NCBI GenBank assembly: GCA_964586595.1 | Contig: CAZPHB010000019.1 | Span: 1-40,711 of the forward strand | Source: REEB481 sp964586595 | Lineage (GTDB): Bacteria; Bacteroidota; Bacteroidia; NS11-12g; UBA955 | DNA: 40,711 bases | Direction of reading: 5' to 3' | Shown: positions 9,287-17,873 of the stretch, one piece after another | How positions within the stretch are numbered: position 1 is the first letter of the stretch | Layout: each line of letters starts with the position of its first letter | The notes under the pieces: model-generated | What the model was told of the DNA's origin: nothing | Database searches by the model: none | Seen by the model: only the letters and a program-made list of their open reading frames with translations | Position numbers and translations under genes: made by a program

Positions 9287-10170
9287 GGAACTGCGGCCCT
9301 GAAGTATGTGTTATAGAGCACACGATGTCGCATCCATCCGCGCAGGCCACTGTCCTGAATGAACAGCAATAAGGCGGTATGAACAGCCTTATCAAAGGAT
9401 GCTGCATAAGCCATATTGCGCGATTTGTGTACGCGGATCAATTGGCGTACATTTTTTTCCAGCAACATCACCTTGTCCCAGGCACAAGTCGCATCCGGCG
9501 TTCGGAGCACCCGGGCCAGCTGTGCTGCTTCATCTCCATATTGCGCCTGAACCACATCTATGGCCCATATTGCCTGCATTATTTCGGAAGGCAACGGCTG
9601 ATCCGATGTTCCAACAGGTGATGGCAGTACCCCAAAGGCAAGGCTGCTCCGCTGTTGAAACAAGCTTTCGATGGGAAAGGCATGATCCGGGGCTACCTTC
9701 TTACGGAACATGAGTCCCCCCTCTGTGCCTAATGGTCTGAACAGCATCAGAAAACGCAGCATCAGTGGGTCATGTACATTGGGAACTGCATGTGCTGCGC
9801 CGGGATGTACCAGCGGAGCAAACAATACATCTGTTTCCGGGTAGCGTTCAAAGTAGCGGAGTTGCAGCTCCAGGCGGTGGCGATGATACAGGGTAGTTGC
9901 ATCCGCCAAGGCGATAAAAGCGCCTGTAGCAGCTGCCAATCCGGTTTTCAAGGCAAGGGCTGCATCCCATGATTCTAAGGGTATAATTTTCACCCGTTCA
10001 TCGGGGAAATTGGCTGCAAGTGCTTCAACAGCTTCCCCTTGCAACGCAGGAATGACGAGTTCAAAATTGCGGTGGCTTTGCAACAGCAGCGAACGCAAAG
10101 CATCTATTTTCCTTCGCTCGGCCGCATCGGATATCGGAAGAATTACGGAAGCCCTGTTCCTTTGGGACAT
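9253..10170 (-). CDS. Degenerate GT2-type glycosyltransferase
   Basis: This 305-residue protein has the fold signature of family 2 glycosyltransferases: SVILPISDAAERRKIDALRS at the N-terminus (strand, then first helix), LKTGLAAATGAFIALAD, then LELQLRYFERYPETDVLFAPL, which follows the DXD position in the family. The expected DADD/DDDD metal-binding motif reads D90-A-T-T here, so the second acidic residue is missing and catalysis may be lost or unusual. No membrane segments are obvious. Its start overlaps the wzz-like stop by one base, tying it to the export genes upstream. It most likely acts, or once acted, in the assembly of the exported polysaccharide. The family call is from motif recognition only and the substrate is unknown. 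Confidence 0.7.
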   Translation of the reverse strand: MSQRNRASVILPISDAAERRKIDALRSLLLQSHRNFELVIPALQGEAVEALAANFPDERVKIIPLESWDAALALKTGLAAATGAFIALADATTLYHRHRLELQLRYFERYPETDVLFAPLVHPGAAHAVPNVHDPLMLRFLMLFRPLGTEGGLMFRKKVAPDHAFPIESLFQQRSSLAFGVLPSPVGTSDQPLPSEIMQAIWAIDVVQAQYGDEAAQLARVLRTPDATCAWDKVMLLEKNVRQLIRVHKSRNMAYAASFDKAVHTALLLFIQDSGLRGWMRHRVLYNTYFRAAVPWKSKWRKALF

Positions 10171-11255
10171 CAGCCGGAATGTGCTTCCAATTGGAATTGT
10201 TCCTTCTGCGTTTTCAGCATGTTGCGCAAGAAGTAGGTACCTCCAACACCAATCACGCTGAGCAAGAAGCCTATCACAAAGCCAATGATGGAACCTTTTA
10301 CCGGCTTACCGCCGCTGCTTTTCAGGGGTGCCCTGGCATCGTCAACAACGGTAATCATTGGTTTGCGCTTTTCATATTCCAGGCGTGCCAGGTTATTCGC
10401 TGTAACGGCTTCGATAAACTGACTGGTGATGAGGTTGATGTTTCGTTTATAGTTGAGTTCGGGCAATCGCGCTCTGGACATCACTACGCCGAAACCTTCG
10501 TCGTTCAGGTTGGCCAATCCGTATTCCTGACCTGCAAGTCTTGCTTCCAGGCTGTCCATTTTACGGCCTGTATATGCCAATAACTGCGCCGCCTTCTCCA
10601 GGCGTTTTTGGGTATAGTACTCCGAAATTTCCTTGATATGAAACTTAGAGAAAACAAGCGTAAACTCTTCATCCCAGAAAACCATCTTGTGCTCAATAAT
10701 TCCCGACTCCTTGGTTTTAGCCACAATGTTTGAAGAGATTTCAATGGCCATTTTACGCATCATGTAATCATGGGCGGGATGGATTCCGAATTTAAATGTA
10801 GAATCCGGTGCAAACGTTTTATAGGCCTTGTCCGTAGCAAGTTCTTCCAAACGACCCGTCAACTGCAGGTAGCGATGGCCCAGACTTTGCCATTTCCCAC
10901 TGAAAGATGCGCTGTTGAGCAGGGTTCTTTCTACAATTTGATAACTCAATGCCAGGTCCACAAGCACCAATTTGTTGTTGGTGGCGCCACCTTGTCCTTG
11001 AAGGATGGACAACAAACCCGTTCCACCTCCACCACCGCCCAGTTCTTCCGTAATTTCATCCTCCAGCAGAAAGGTGTTGATGGCCTCGTACACCGTTTTT
11101 TTGGTGAATTCCCTGTAGCCCATGAACACACTCAGGCCCAGAGTAATCAGCAATACCAACCACCACCGCCGACGGACATAATGAAGTGCAGGTCTTACCT
11201 GTTCCAGGACCTCATAGATGTTTACCGGCTTTTTGGGACTCTGAAAATCTTCCAT
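10170..11255 (-). CDS. Wzz-like polysaccharide chain-length / co-polymerase protein
   Basis: A 361-residue inner-membrane protein with the Wzz/GumC architecture: a first transmembrane segment near residues 31-46 (WWLVLLITLGLSVFMGY), a long periplasmic portion rich in alpha helix and coiled-coil (KRLEKAAQLLAYTGRKMDSLEARL), and a second transmembrane segment near residues 321-347 (IIGFVIGFLLSVIGVGGTYFL). Proteins of this family set chain length or couple synthesis to export. There is no cytoplasmic BY-kinase domain fused at the C-terminus, which ends KTQKEQFQLEAHSG. A Gly-rich stretch (GGGGGGTGLLS) follows the first third. It lies 1 bp after the SLBB export gene, its expected outer-membrane partner. 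Confidence 0.85.
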   Translation of the reverse strand: MEDFQSPKKPVNIYEVLEQVRPALHYVRRRWWLVLLITLGLSVFMGYREFTKKTVYEAINTFLLEDEITEELGGGGGGTGLLSILQGQGGATNNKLVLVDLALSYQIVERTLLNSASFSGKWQSLGHRYLQLTGRLEELATDKAYKTFAPDSTFKFGIHPAHDYMMRKMAIEISSNIVAKTKESGIIEHKMVFWDEEFTLVFSKFHIKEISEYYTQKRLEKAAQLLAYTGRKMDSLEARLAGQEYGLANLNDEGFGVVMSRARLPELNYKRNINLITSQFIEAVTANNLARLEYEKRKPMITVVDDARAPLKSSGGKPVKGSIIGFVIGFLLSVIGVGGTYFLRNMLKTQKEQFQLEAHSG

Positions 11256-11256
11256 A

Positions 11257-14200
11257 TTACCTTAATCCAGTGGCTATGCGAACCATTGCAATGAATGAGA
11301 ATACAGAAATCGAACGTGTGATGAGTGTATTCAATGTATTGTCCAGGTTGAAGCGGCGTCTGCCCGTAGAAGCAACCTCTGCCTCCGTTGGTTTCGAAGG
11401 AACATTGACCATGGCACCTTTTTCAACTTTTGGATACACTTTAAACAGTATAAAATTCTTCGATTGAGCAACCCGACCATTTTTGTATGATACGGTGATT
11501 CTTTTGCGGTAGGCATCATCCCTGAAACCACCGGCCAGGTTGCGGATGTAATAACCCGCGCGCTTGCCACTTACGTAATACGAACCAATGCGTGTGGATT
11601 TGTCAGGAAGGTTGATGGCGCCATCGATCAGTACAAGTTCCTCGGCGAAGGGAATTTCAATCACATCGCCGTGTTTCAATGTATAGTTATACGAAGATCT
11701 TTTTCGGCTCAGGGCTCTTTCCAAATCCAGGATGACACGCACATCGCTGCTGTCGTCTTGCCTGCGTGTAAAGGACGCAGCTTCGGGAAATGCCTCAGGC
11801 TTCAAACCGCCGGCCCGTCGAATTACCGACGACAACCTCTCACCATTCCCCATCAGCGTATAACCGCCCGGGAACATCACCGCTCCTTTGAGTTCCACAA
11901 CCTTAATCGGCACATAATCAGGGTTGGTACGCACAAATACCTGATCGTAGGGAACCAGTTTGAAACGTTCTGTTTCTCTGTCTGCCGAAAGATCCACCGG
12001 CACTGTGGTAGTATATACCAGCGTTTTGGTAGGAATCCAGTACACCGGATCGATGGGCGCACTTTGACGCACAATTTCAATTTTTGCGTTGGCCGCTGCG
12101 TAGGTAAAGCCGCCCGCCAGATAAATCAGGTCTTTCAAACTGATGTCGTCAGAATAATCGTAGGTGCCGGGTTTTCGTACCTGACCGGAAACCGTGATTT
12201 TTAGTTTATCACGCATTTCCAAACGGTTGAAGATGCGCAACTCGTCCCTTGGTTCCAGCAGTAAGTCCTTTTCGGATCCGGGATTCTCGATGATTTCCCG
12301 CAGGTTAAGAGATGTATTCGTCTCAATCAGGTAATATGGATCGATGCGTGTAAGGATGGCCCGATCCAGAAATGCGCCTTCCTTCAAACCACCACCCAGA
12401 TACAGCAGGTCGGTGATGCGCATATTTTCGGAATAATCGAAGGAATTGGGCGCTTTTACGGCTCCTGCCACGCTTACCTTAAAGAACTCTTTAAATGCAG
12501 TGGCGGAAAACACTTTTACAATATCGCGGGGTTCCAGCAAGGGGTCCTTATCAGTTCCCGGATTGGCCAATACTTCCCTTGGAGAAAACGCCACCAGTTT
12601 GCGCTCCTGTTTGTCGTTCACGCGCAGCAAAAACGCACGCTCCATTTCTGCCTGTTCTTTCAGGCCTCCACCCATGAACATCAGCTGACTTACGCGCATG
12701 CCGGTAACAAAAGCTGTTTGCTGGGGTTGTCTGACTTCTCCTTCGATGCCCACGGTGAACTGATCGCGCAGTTCCTGACGTGAGAAGATGCGGATGATGT
12801 CGCGTTCTTCCAGCGGTAAATCGGCTTCACCCCCCGGATTGGCCAATACTTCCTGCGGAGAGAAATAATAGAAATTTCTGCTCATATCCACGTTGTTGCG
12901 GATCAGGAAGGCTTTGTCGGGGTAGGCGTTGGGAAGCAATCCATTGCACAGTTTAAGGATTTTGCTGATGCGGTCGCCTTTGCGGATTTTGAATTCGCCG
13001 GGAATGTTTACAGCTCCGCTCACCTTGACCATGTAGTCTTTATAGTCGTCGTTGATGGTTTTGAAAGAAACCACATCACCGTTTCTCAATTCAAAGTCTT
13101 TTCCGGCGCGGCGCAGCGAATCGTAGTTCAAACTGATGCGCTCATAGGTTTGATCGTCGGAAATCCTGGTTATCAAGATGTTCCGCGTATATGCAACAGG
13201 ATCCAGACCGCCGCCGAAGCGAATCAAATCAGAGAATTTTTCACTGGGCTTGAGTTCATAATTTCCGGGGCGCATCAAACCACCCTCCACGCTTACCACC
13301 TTACCGGAAGGCGGTACAATGATGGCGTCCTGGTTTTGCAGGTAAATCTCTTTCCCTTCGGTGGAATAACGGTAGATATCCAAGCTATCCACTATCTGTC
13401 CATTGCGCTTGATGACAATGTTTCGTATGGTACCCAAATTTGAGGGGCCACCCATGTATGCCAGAATATTGAACGCAGAATTGATGGCCGTTACGGTAAC
13501 GGAGCCGGCATTGATTACTTCGCCAAGTACCTGAATGGTAACCGTTCTTGGACGGGTAACCGTAACGGAGAACGAGCTGTTGCCATTTTCCAACCCCAGA
13601 CGGCTTGCTATGTAGCTTCTTGCTCGTGAAAGGGTCATGCCCTTGAGAAACAACTTTTGATATCCTTGAATGTCGATGGCTCCCGAAAGCCCGATCACCG
13701 CGCTTTGGCTCCAATAGCGATAACCCCATACTTCCAACTGTACCACGTCGCCTGTACTGAGGATGTAAGATTCAGGAACTGCAATCTGATCACCCGTTTC
13801 CAGAAGTTTGATGTTGTTGGAACGGAATAAATGCTGTCCAAAAATCCGGGCGGAGGGAAAATCGCGCGAGGCGCTCTTTGACCTGGCCAGATCTTCGGCA
13901 AGTATGGCTTTTTCACGTTCATAAAGCAGCTTTAGGTTTTCACTTTTGATGCGAATAAGTTCCTGATCAATTTCCGTGAGGTTCTCTTTGCCTTTCAGTT
14001 CGTCGAGTTCCTTTTCCACGCGCAGCCTGCTGGCCGTGATGTTCATACGCTTCAAGGTAAGCTCATCTTTTCTCACCGTTTGGTCCATGGTGTCAATGGC
14101 CTGCTCGGTTTTGCTCTTGGGTTTTTCTCCCGGCTGCCCGCTGGCACCAGCTTCTTGTTGCTGTTGACTTGGCTTCTTAGCCTGTGCAGAATCTGTTGGG

Positions 14201-14331
14201 GGATTCGTAAAACCAGGCACCTGCATGCCCATCATCCCCATTCCGGGAAAGGGCATAAACTGTGCCTGAACAATTCCAATACTGCAGCTTAAAAACACCA
14301 TGGCTGCGTATTTCAGGATATGATAGCTCAT
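11257..14331 (-). CDS. Multi-SLBB outer-membrane polysaccharide export protein
   Basis: This 1024-residue protein is a Wza-type exporter enlarged about 2.5-fold over the E. coli form. After a signal peptide (MSYHILKYAAMVFLSCSIGIVQAQ) and a Pro/Gln-rich then highly charged helical region to about residue 160, the Poly_export domain (VPESYILSTGDVVQLEVWG) appears. It is followed by about eight SLBB-type modules, each opening like GEVxxPG and containing LIxxxGGL: GEVINAGSV, GGLMRPGNY, GAVNIPGEF, GEVRQPQQT, GAVKAPNSF, GQVRKPGTY, GAVMFPGGY, GAINLPDKS. The C-terminus ends in a hydrophobic helix (ISVFSFIAMVRIATGL) that may cross the outer membrane as in Wza. Start overlaps the rmlA stop by 4 bp, so expression is coupled to rmlA. 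Confidence 0.92.
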   Translation of the reverse strand: MSYHILKYAAMVFLSCSIGIVQAQFMPFPGMGMMGMQVPGFTNPPTDSAQAKKPSQQQQEAGASGQPGEKPKSKTEQAIDTMDQTVRKDELTLKRMNITASRLRVEKELDELKGKENLTEIDQELIRIKSENLKLLYEREKAILAEDLARSKSASRDFPSARIFGQHLFRSNNIKLLETGDQIAVPESYILSTGDVVQLEVWGYRYWSQSAVIGLSGAIDIQGYQKLFLKGMTLSRARSYIASRLGLENGNSSFSVTVTRPRTVTIQVLGEVINAGSVTVTAINSAFNILAYMGGPSNLGTIRNIVIKRNGQIVDSLDIYRYSTEGKEIYLQNQDAIIVPPSGKVVSVEGGLMRPGNYELKPSEKFSDLIRFGGGLDPVAYTRNILITRISDDQTYERISLNYDSLRRAGKDFELRNGDVVSFKTINDDYKDYMVKVSGAVNIPGEFKIRKGDRISKILKLCNGLLPNAYPDKAFLIRNNVDMSRNFYYFSPQEVLANPGGEADLPLEERDIIRIFSRQELRDQFTVGIEGEVRQPQQTAFVTGMRVSQLMFMGGGLKEQAEMERAFLLRVNDKQERKLVAFSPREVLANPGTDKDPLLEPRDIVKVFSATAFKEFFKVSVAGAVKAPNSFDYSENMRITDLLYLGGGLKEGAFLDRAILTRIDPYYLIETNTSLNLREIIENPGSEKDLLLEPRDELRIFNRLEMRDKLKITVSGQVRKPGTYDYSDDISLKDLIYLAGGFTYAAANAKIEIVRQSAPIDPVYWIPTKTLVYTTTVPVDLSADRETERFKLVPYDQVFVRTNPDYVPIKVVELKGAVMFPGGYTLMGNGERLSSVIRRAGGLKPEAFPEAASFTRRQDDSSDVRVILDLERALSRKRSSYNYTLKHGDVIEIPFAEELVLIDGAINLPDKSTRIGSYYVSGKRAGYYIRNLAGGFRDDAYRKRITVSYKNGRVAQSKNFILFKVYPKVEKGAMVNVPSKPTEAEVASTGRRRFNLDNTLNTLITRSISVFSFIAMVRIATGLR

Positions 14332-15188
14332 TTGAGTAGATTCATTAAATATTGGCCGTATCCGCTTTTCATCAGCGGCCGCGCCAGGGTTTCCAGTTGA
14401 TCATTGTTGATAAAGCCCATGCGCCAGGCCACTTCTTCTATACATCCAATTTTGAGTCCCTGTCTGTCCTCAATCACCTGAACAAACTGGGCCGCCTGCA
14501 TGAGCGATGTGAACGTACCGGTATCCAGCCAGGCTGTGCCTCTGTGCAACACGGCAACCTTCAGTTTGCCTCTGCGCAGGTACTCGCGGTTCACATCCGT
14601 AATTTCCAATTCGCCACGGGGTGAAGGTTTCAGGTTTCGGGCAATTTCTACCACATCGTTGTCGTAGAAATACAAGCCGGGCACGGCGTAGTTGCTTTTG
14701 GGCTGTTCCGGTTTTTCTTCGATGGAAAGGGCATTCATGTCGGCATCAAAATCAACCACGCCATAACGCTCAGGATCGCTCACGTGGTAGGCAAAGATCA
14801 TGCCTCCATTGGGATCATTATGGCTTTGCAAAAGTTGCTGCAGGTCGGCACCAAAAAAGATGTTGTCGCCCAAAATCAGGCTTACCTTATCCTGTCCGAT
14901 GAATGAGGCTCCCAGGATAAATGCCTGCGCCAACCCCTCCGGAGCCGGTTGCTCGATGTATGAAAAGCTACACCCCAAATGTGCGCCGTCGCCAAGCAAT
15001 CGCCTGAAGCCGGGCAAATCCTGTGGTGTACTGATGATTAAAATTTCCCGGATGCCGGCCATCATGAGGATGGACAGTGGATAATAAATCATCGGTTTAT
15101 CATAAACCGGCATCAACTGTTTGCTCGTGGCCATTGTGATGGGATACAAACGTGTTCCGGAACCACCTGCCAGGATAATACCTTTCAT
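14328..15188 (-). CDS. rmlA: Glucose-1-phosphate thymidylyltransferase
   Basis: RmlA makes dTDP-glucose from glucose-1-phosphate and dTTP, the first step to dTDP-sugars such as dTDP-rhamnose. The 286 residues match the family length. MKGIILAGGSGTRLYPIT (G8-G-S-G-T-R13) is the nucleotide-binding signature; SKQLMPVYDKPMIYYPLS, LGDNIFFG, SIEEKPEQPKSNYAVPGLYFYD and RGTAWLDTGT are all family motifs. The ATG at 15188 gives this canonical N-terminus; frames extending to 15233 add unrelated residues. A perfect TAnnTTTG element lies 8 bp upstream. rmlB, rmlC and rmlD are not in the window, so later steps must be encoded elsewhere. It heads the export operon. Confidence 0.97.
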   Translation of the reverse strand: MKGIILAGGSGTRLYPITMATSKQLMPVYDKPMIYYPLSILMMAGIREILIISTPQDLPGFRRLLGDGAHLGCSFSYIEQPAPEGLAQAFILGASFIGQDKVSLILGDNIFFGADLQQLLQSHNDPNGGMIFAYHVSDPERYGVVDFDADMNALSIEEKPEQPKSNYAVPGLYFYDNDVVEIARNLKPSPRGELEITDVNREYLRRGKLKVAVLHRGTAWLDTGTFTSLMQAAQFVQVIEDRQGLKIGCIEEVAWRMGFINNDQLETLARPLMKSGYGQYLMNLLK

Positions 15189-15196
15189 CAAAGGTT

Positions 15197-15204
15197 CAAA
15201 TATA
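15197..15204 (-). promoter_or_regulatory. -7 element of the rmlA / polysaccharide operon
   Basis: TATATTTG on the minus strand fits TAnnTTTG exactly and is separated from the rmlA ATG by only 8 bp. If used, the transcript would have almost no leader. I see no TTG at the expected -33 distance. Confidence 0.5.
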
Positions 15205-15268
15205 GACCTGAGAACCGACAGAGGTTTGGACAATCCCGATTAAGGTAATCACCACGAGGATGAACGTA

Positions 15269-15290
15269 CAGAAAAAAATACATTTTTCTG
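15269..15290. other. Perfect 8-bp A/T-rich hairpin in a divergent intergenic region
   Basis: CAGAAAAA (269-276 of this 15-kb region) pairs perfectly with TTTTTCTG (283-290) around a 6-nt loop. It lies between the divergent rmlA and era genes, where no terminator is needed. It may be a regulatory structure or chance in A/T-rich DNA. The rest of the 15189-15471 interval contains only the two promoter candidates. Confidence 0.3.
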
Positions 15291-15457
15291 CATGCGCAGG
15301 AAGTCTATAGGGTCGAAAAATCATTGATTTTACTAAACCAGCCATGCAGAAAAGGGCTGCAGAAATCAAGGAATGAATGCTTTGCTTCACGGGCGGCATG
15401 CAACAGCAAATAAGGGGTTTGAAAAAATAAGCGCATGCCTGCGGCTTCAAAATTGCG

Positions 15458-15464
15458 TAATTTG
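15458..15464 (+). promoter_or_regulatory. Candidate -7 element of era
   Basis: TAATTTG resembles TAnnTTTG with one spacer base missing and ends 7 bp before the era ATG at 15472. No clear -33 TTG was found. Confidence 0.35.
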
Positions 15465-15471
15465 TATCGGT

Positions 15472-16353
15472 ATGTCGTTTAAAGCAGGATTTGTGAGCAT
15501 CATCGGTTTGCCCAACGCAGGCAAAAGCACCTTGTACAACAAGTTGGTTGGTGAAAAGCTCAGCGTGGTAAACCCGAAAGCGCAGACCACGCGCCACAGA
15601 ATCCTGGGCATTGTAAACAGGGAATCGGCGCAAATTATTTACAGCGACACGCCAGGGCTGGTGCGCAGGGTAAGCAACAAGATGCATGAACACATGGTTG
15701 GCGCCGTTATGGAAAGTCTTGACGATGCGGATGTGTTGATTTACCTCGCCAATCCAGGCGAACAGGGAATTCCGGAAACCATTGCCGAACGGCTGGGCCG
15801 GAGCAAAGCGTCATTGATCATTGCATTGAATAAAATCGACCTTGGAAATCAGGAGCAGATTGAGGCGGAAGTTGCCCAATGGCGTGCACTCAATCCCAAG
15901 GCGGTAATTCCACTCAGCGCACTGCATGGGTTCAACCTGGAAGCACTGGAACAATTGATCATCAGTCTGTTGCCCGAGCATCCGGCCTATTTCCCGGAAG
16001 ATCAGCTGACCGACCGCACCGAACGTTTCTTTGTGAATGAAATCATCCGGGGAAAGATCCTTACCTACTACAGCAAGGAAATTCCTTATTCCATCGAGGT
16101 AACCACCCAATCATTCAAAGACAACAAACACATCCTGAAAATACATACAGAGGTTATCTGTGAACGTGAATCACAAAAAGCCATCCTGATTGGTCAAAAT
16201 GGAAGGGCGCTGAAAAGAACAGCCACCGCTGCCCGTCAGGATTTGGAAGCGTTTTTTGGGAAACAGGTTTTTCTGGATGTGCGCGTAAAGGTTCGGGAAG
16301 ATTGGCGCGACAAGGAAAATTACCTGCGCGAATTTGGGTACCAAAACGATTAA
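15472..16353 (+). CDS. era: GTPase Era, 30S ribosome maturation factor
   Basis: Era is an essential GTPase that binds the 3' end of 16S rRNA and helps mature the small ribosomal subunit. The 293 residues carry G1 at 12-20 (GLPNAGKST), the effector region KAQTTRHRI, G3 D59-T-P-G62, G4 N120-K-I-D123, and the C-terminal KH domain with the RNA-binding IGQNGRAL loop followed by the typical end VKVREDWRDKENYLREFGY. The ATG at 15472 is chosen because MSFKAGFVSIIG matches the family start; the open frame upstream to 15373 encodes nothing conserved. The stop TAA shares four bases with the stop of the convergent GH3 gene, leaving no room for a terminator. Confidence 0.98.
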   Translation: MSFKAGFVSIIGLPNAGKSTLYNKLVGEKLSVVNPKAQTTRHRILGIVNRESAQIIYSDTPGLVRRVSNKMHEHMVGAVMESLDDADVLIYLANPGEQGIPETIAERLGRSKASLIIALNKIDLGNQEQIEAEVAQWRALNPKAVIPLSALHGFNLEALEQLIISLLPEHPAYFPEDQLTDRTERFFVNEIIRGKILTYYSKEIPYSIEVTTQSFKDNKHILKIHTEVICERESQKAILIGQNGRALKRTATAARQDLEAFFGKQVFLDVRVKVREDWRDKENYLREFGYQND

Positions 16354-17873
16354 CCACGCTGCTGCGCCGGCTGAAACAGGGCAAGAATTTCTTCCACAAA
16401 CCGACGATCATTGGACAACCTCGGCACCTTGTGCTGGCCGCCCAACTTCCCTCTTTGTTTCATCCAAGCATGAAATACGCCTTCAGGAACCACGCGTACC
16501 TTAGGCATGCGCAAGGCCAGATCTTTTTGTCTTTTTGCCTCGTAATCGCTGTTGCAGGATTTTAAGGTTTGATCCAATACCTCCGTGAATCGGTGTAAAT
16601 CATTCGGTGCGCGTTCAAATTCAACCAGCCACTCGTGGCCAGGTTCAGAAGAACTCATGTACACCGGTGCAGCGGTATATTCCCGAACCAAAGCTCCGGT
16701 TTCCGCACAAGCCTGTGTGATGGCACGGTCGGCATTGTCAATCATCAGCTCTTCTCCAAAAGCATTCATGAACAAACGTGTTCTTCCGCTGATGGTAAAA
16801 CGATATGGCGACACGCTGCTGAAGGTGATGGTATCGCCTAACTGATAACGCCATAAGCCACTGTTGGTGGTAATCACCACTGCATAATTCACCCCTTTTT
16901 CCACCTCTGACAAGGGATATACAGGCGGTTCATCCTCGTCCAGTTTGTCGGCGGGAATGAATTCAAAAAACACTCCGTAATCGGTCATCAGCAGCATTTC
17001 CCTGGCACCCGGAACATCCTGTATTCCGAAAAAGCCTTCGCTGGCATTGTAGGTTTCCAGGTAATGCATTCCTGATCCCTGGATCAGTGAATCAAATTGG
17101 TCGTAATAAGGTACGAAACTCACCCCGCCGTGGATGTATAATTCCAGGTTGGGCCATATTTCGCGAATGTTCTTTTTGCCTGTTTTTTCCAACAAGCGCT
17201 GAAACAACACCAAGGTCCAGGTTGGCACGCCTGAAATACTGGTCACGTGCTCGTTGATGGTAGCTTCAGCCATTTTTTCCAGCTTTTCTTCCCAGTGTTC
17301 CATCAGCGCAATGGATAAATCCGGCGTTTTCAGGTAACTGGCCCAAACAGGCATGTGGTTCATCAGCACCGCGCTCAGGTCGCCATACCAGGAACTTTCG
17401 TTGTGCTGGTTTACGCTGTGGCTTCCGCCGATCAGCAGGTTCTTGCCTTCAAAAATCTTCGTATCTGGAAATGAGGCACAATAGAACGTTAGCACATCCC
17501 TTCCGCCCTTAAAATGACATTCTTCCAATGATTCAAAGCTCACAGGGATGAACTTGCTCTTGTCATTTGTGGTTCCGCTGGATTTGGCGAACCAATAAAT
17601 ATCACTTGGCCACAGCAAGCCTTGCTCACCTGTCATGGTCCGTTCGATATAAGGTTTCAGCGATTCATAATCCTGCAATGGAACACGCCTTTTGAATTGT
17701 TCATATCCCTGGATGTCCGCAAAACCATATTGACGGCCAAACTCTGTGTATCTTCCTGCGTCCAGCAGGTTTTGCAGCACCCGCTCCTGGGTATCCAGTG
17801 GGTGATACAAAACATCTTGGAGGCTGTTGATGCGCTGCCTGAAGTACCAGCTGATGAGTGGGCCAAGAATCAT
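16350..17873 (-). CDS. GH3-family acyl-adenylating enzyme
   Basis: A 507-residue member of the GH3 auxin-responsive promoter family. Plant GH3 enzymes adenylate carboxylates and join them to amino acids; the role of bacterial homologues is largely unknown. The ATP-binding signature SSGTTNDKSKFIP is at residues 98-110, the second adenylation motif reads YNASEGFFGIQD, and YRFTISGRTRLFMNAFGEELM is the hinge-region motif. No signal peptide or membrane segment is seen, so it should be cytoplasmic. Its start overlaps the upstream M28 peptidase stop by 4 bp (ATGA), indicating one transcription unit and coupled translation. Confidence 0.93.
   Translation of the reverse strand: MILGPLISWYFRQRINSLQDVLYHPLDTQERVLQNLLDAGRYTEFGRQYGFADIQGYEQFKRRVPLQDYESLKPYIERTMTGEQGLLWPSDIYWFAKSSGTTNDKSKFIPVSFESLEECHFKGGRDVLTFYCASFPDTKIFEGKNLLIGGSHSVNQHNESSWYGDLSAVLMNHMPVWASYLKTPDLSIALMEHWEEKLEKMAEATINEHVTSISGVPTWTLVLFQRLLEKTGKKNIREIWPNLELYIHGGVSFVPYYDQFDSLIQGSGMHYLETYNASEGFFGIQDVPGAREMLLMTDYGVFFEFIPADKLDEDEPPVYPLSEVEKGVNYAVVITTNSGLWRYQLGDTITFSSVSPYRFTISGRTRLFMNAFGEELMIDNADRAITQACAETGALVREYTAAPVYMSSSEPGHEWLVEFERAPNDLHRFTEVLDQTLKSCNSDYEAKRQKDLALRMPKVRVVPEGVFHAWMKQRGKLGGQHKVPRLSNDRRFVEEILALFQPAQQRG

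Noticed and set aside
15269..15290. Rho-independent terminator
   Set aside because: The stem is A/T only apart from two G-C pairs and the position lies between two divergent genes, where no transcript ends are expected.
15196..15693. 165-codon minus-strand open frame
   Set aside because: It overlaps the era start and the rmlA promoter region and shows no recognisable protein sequence.
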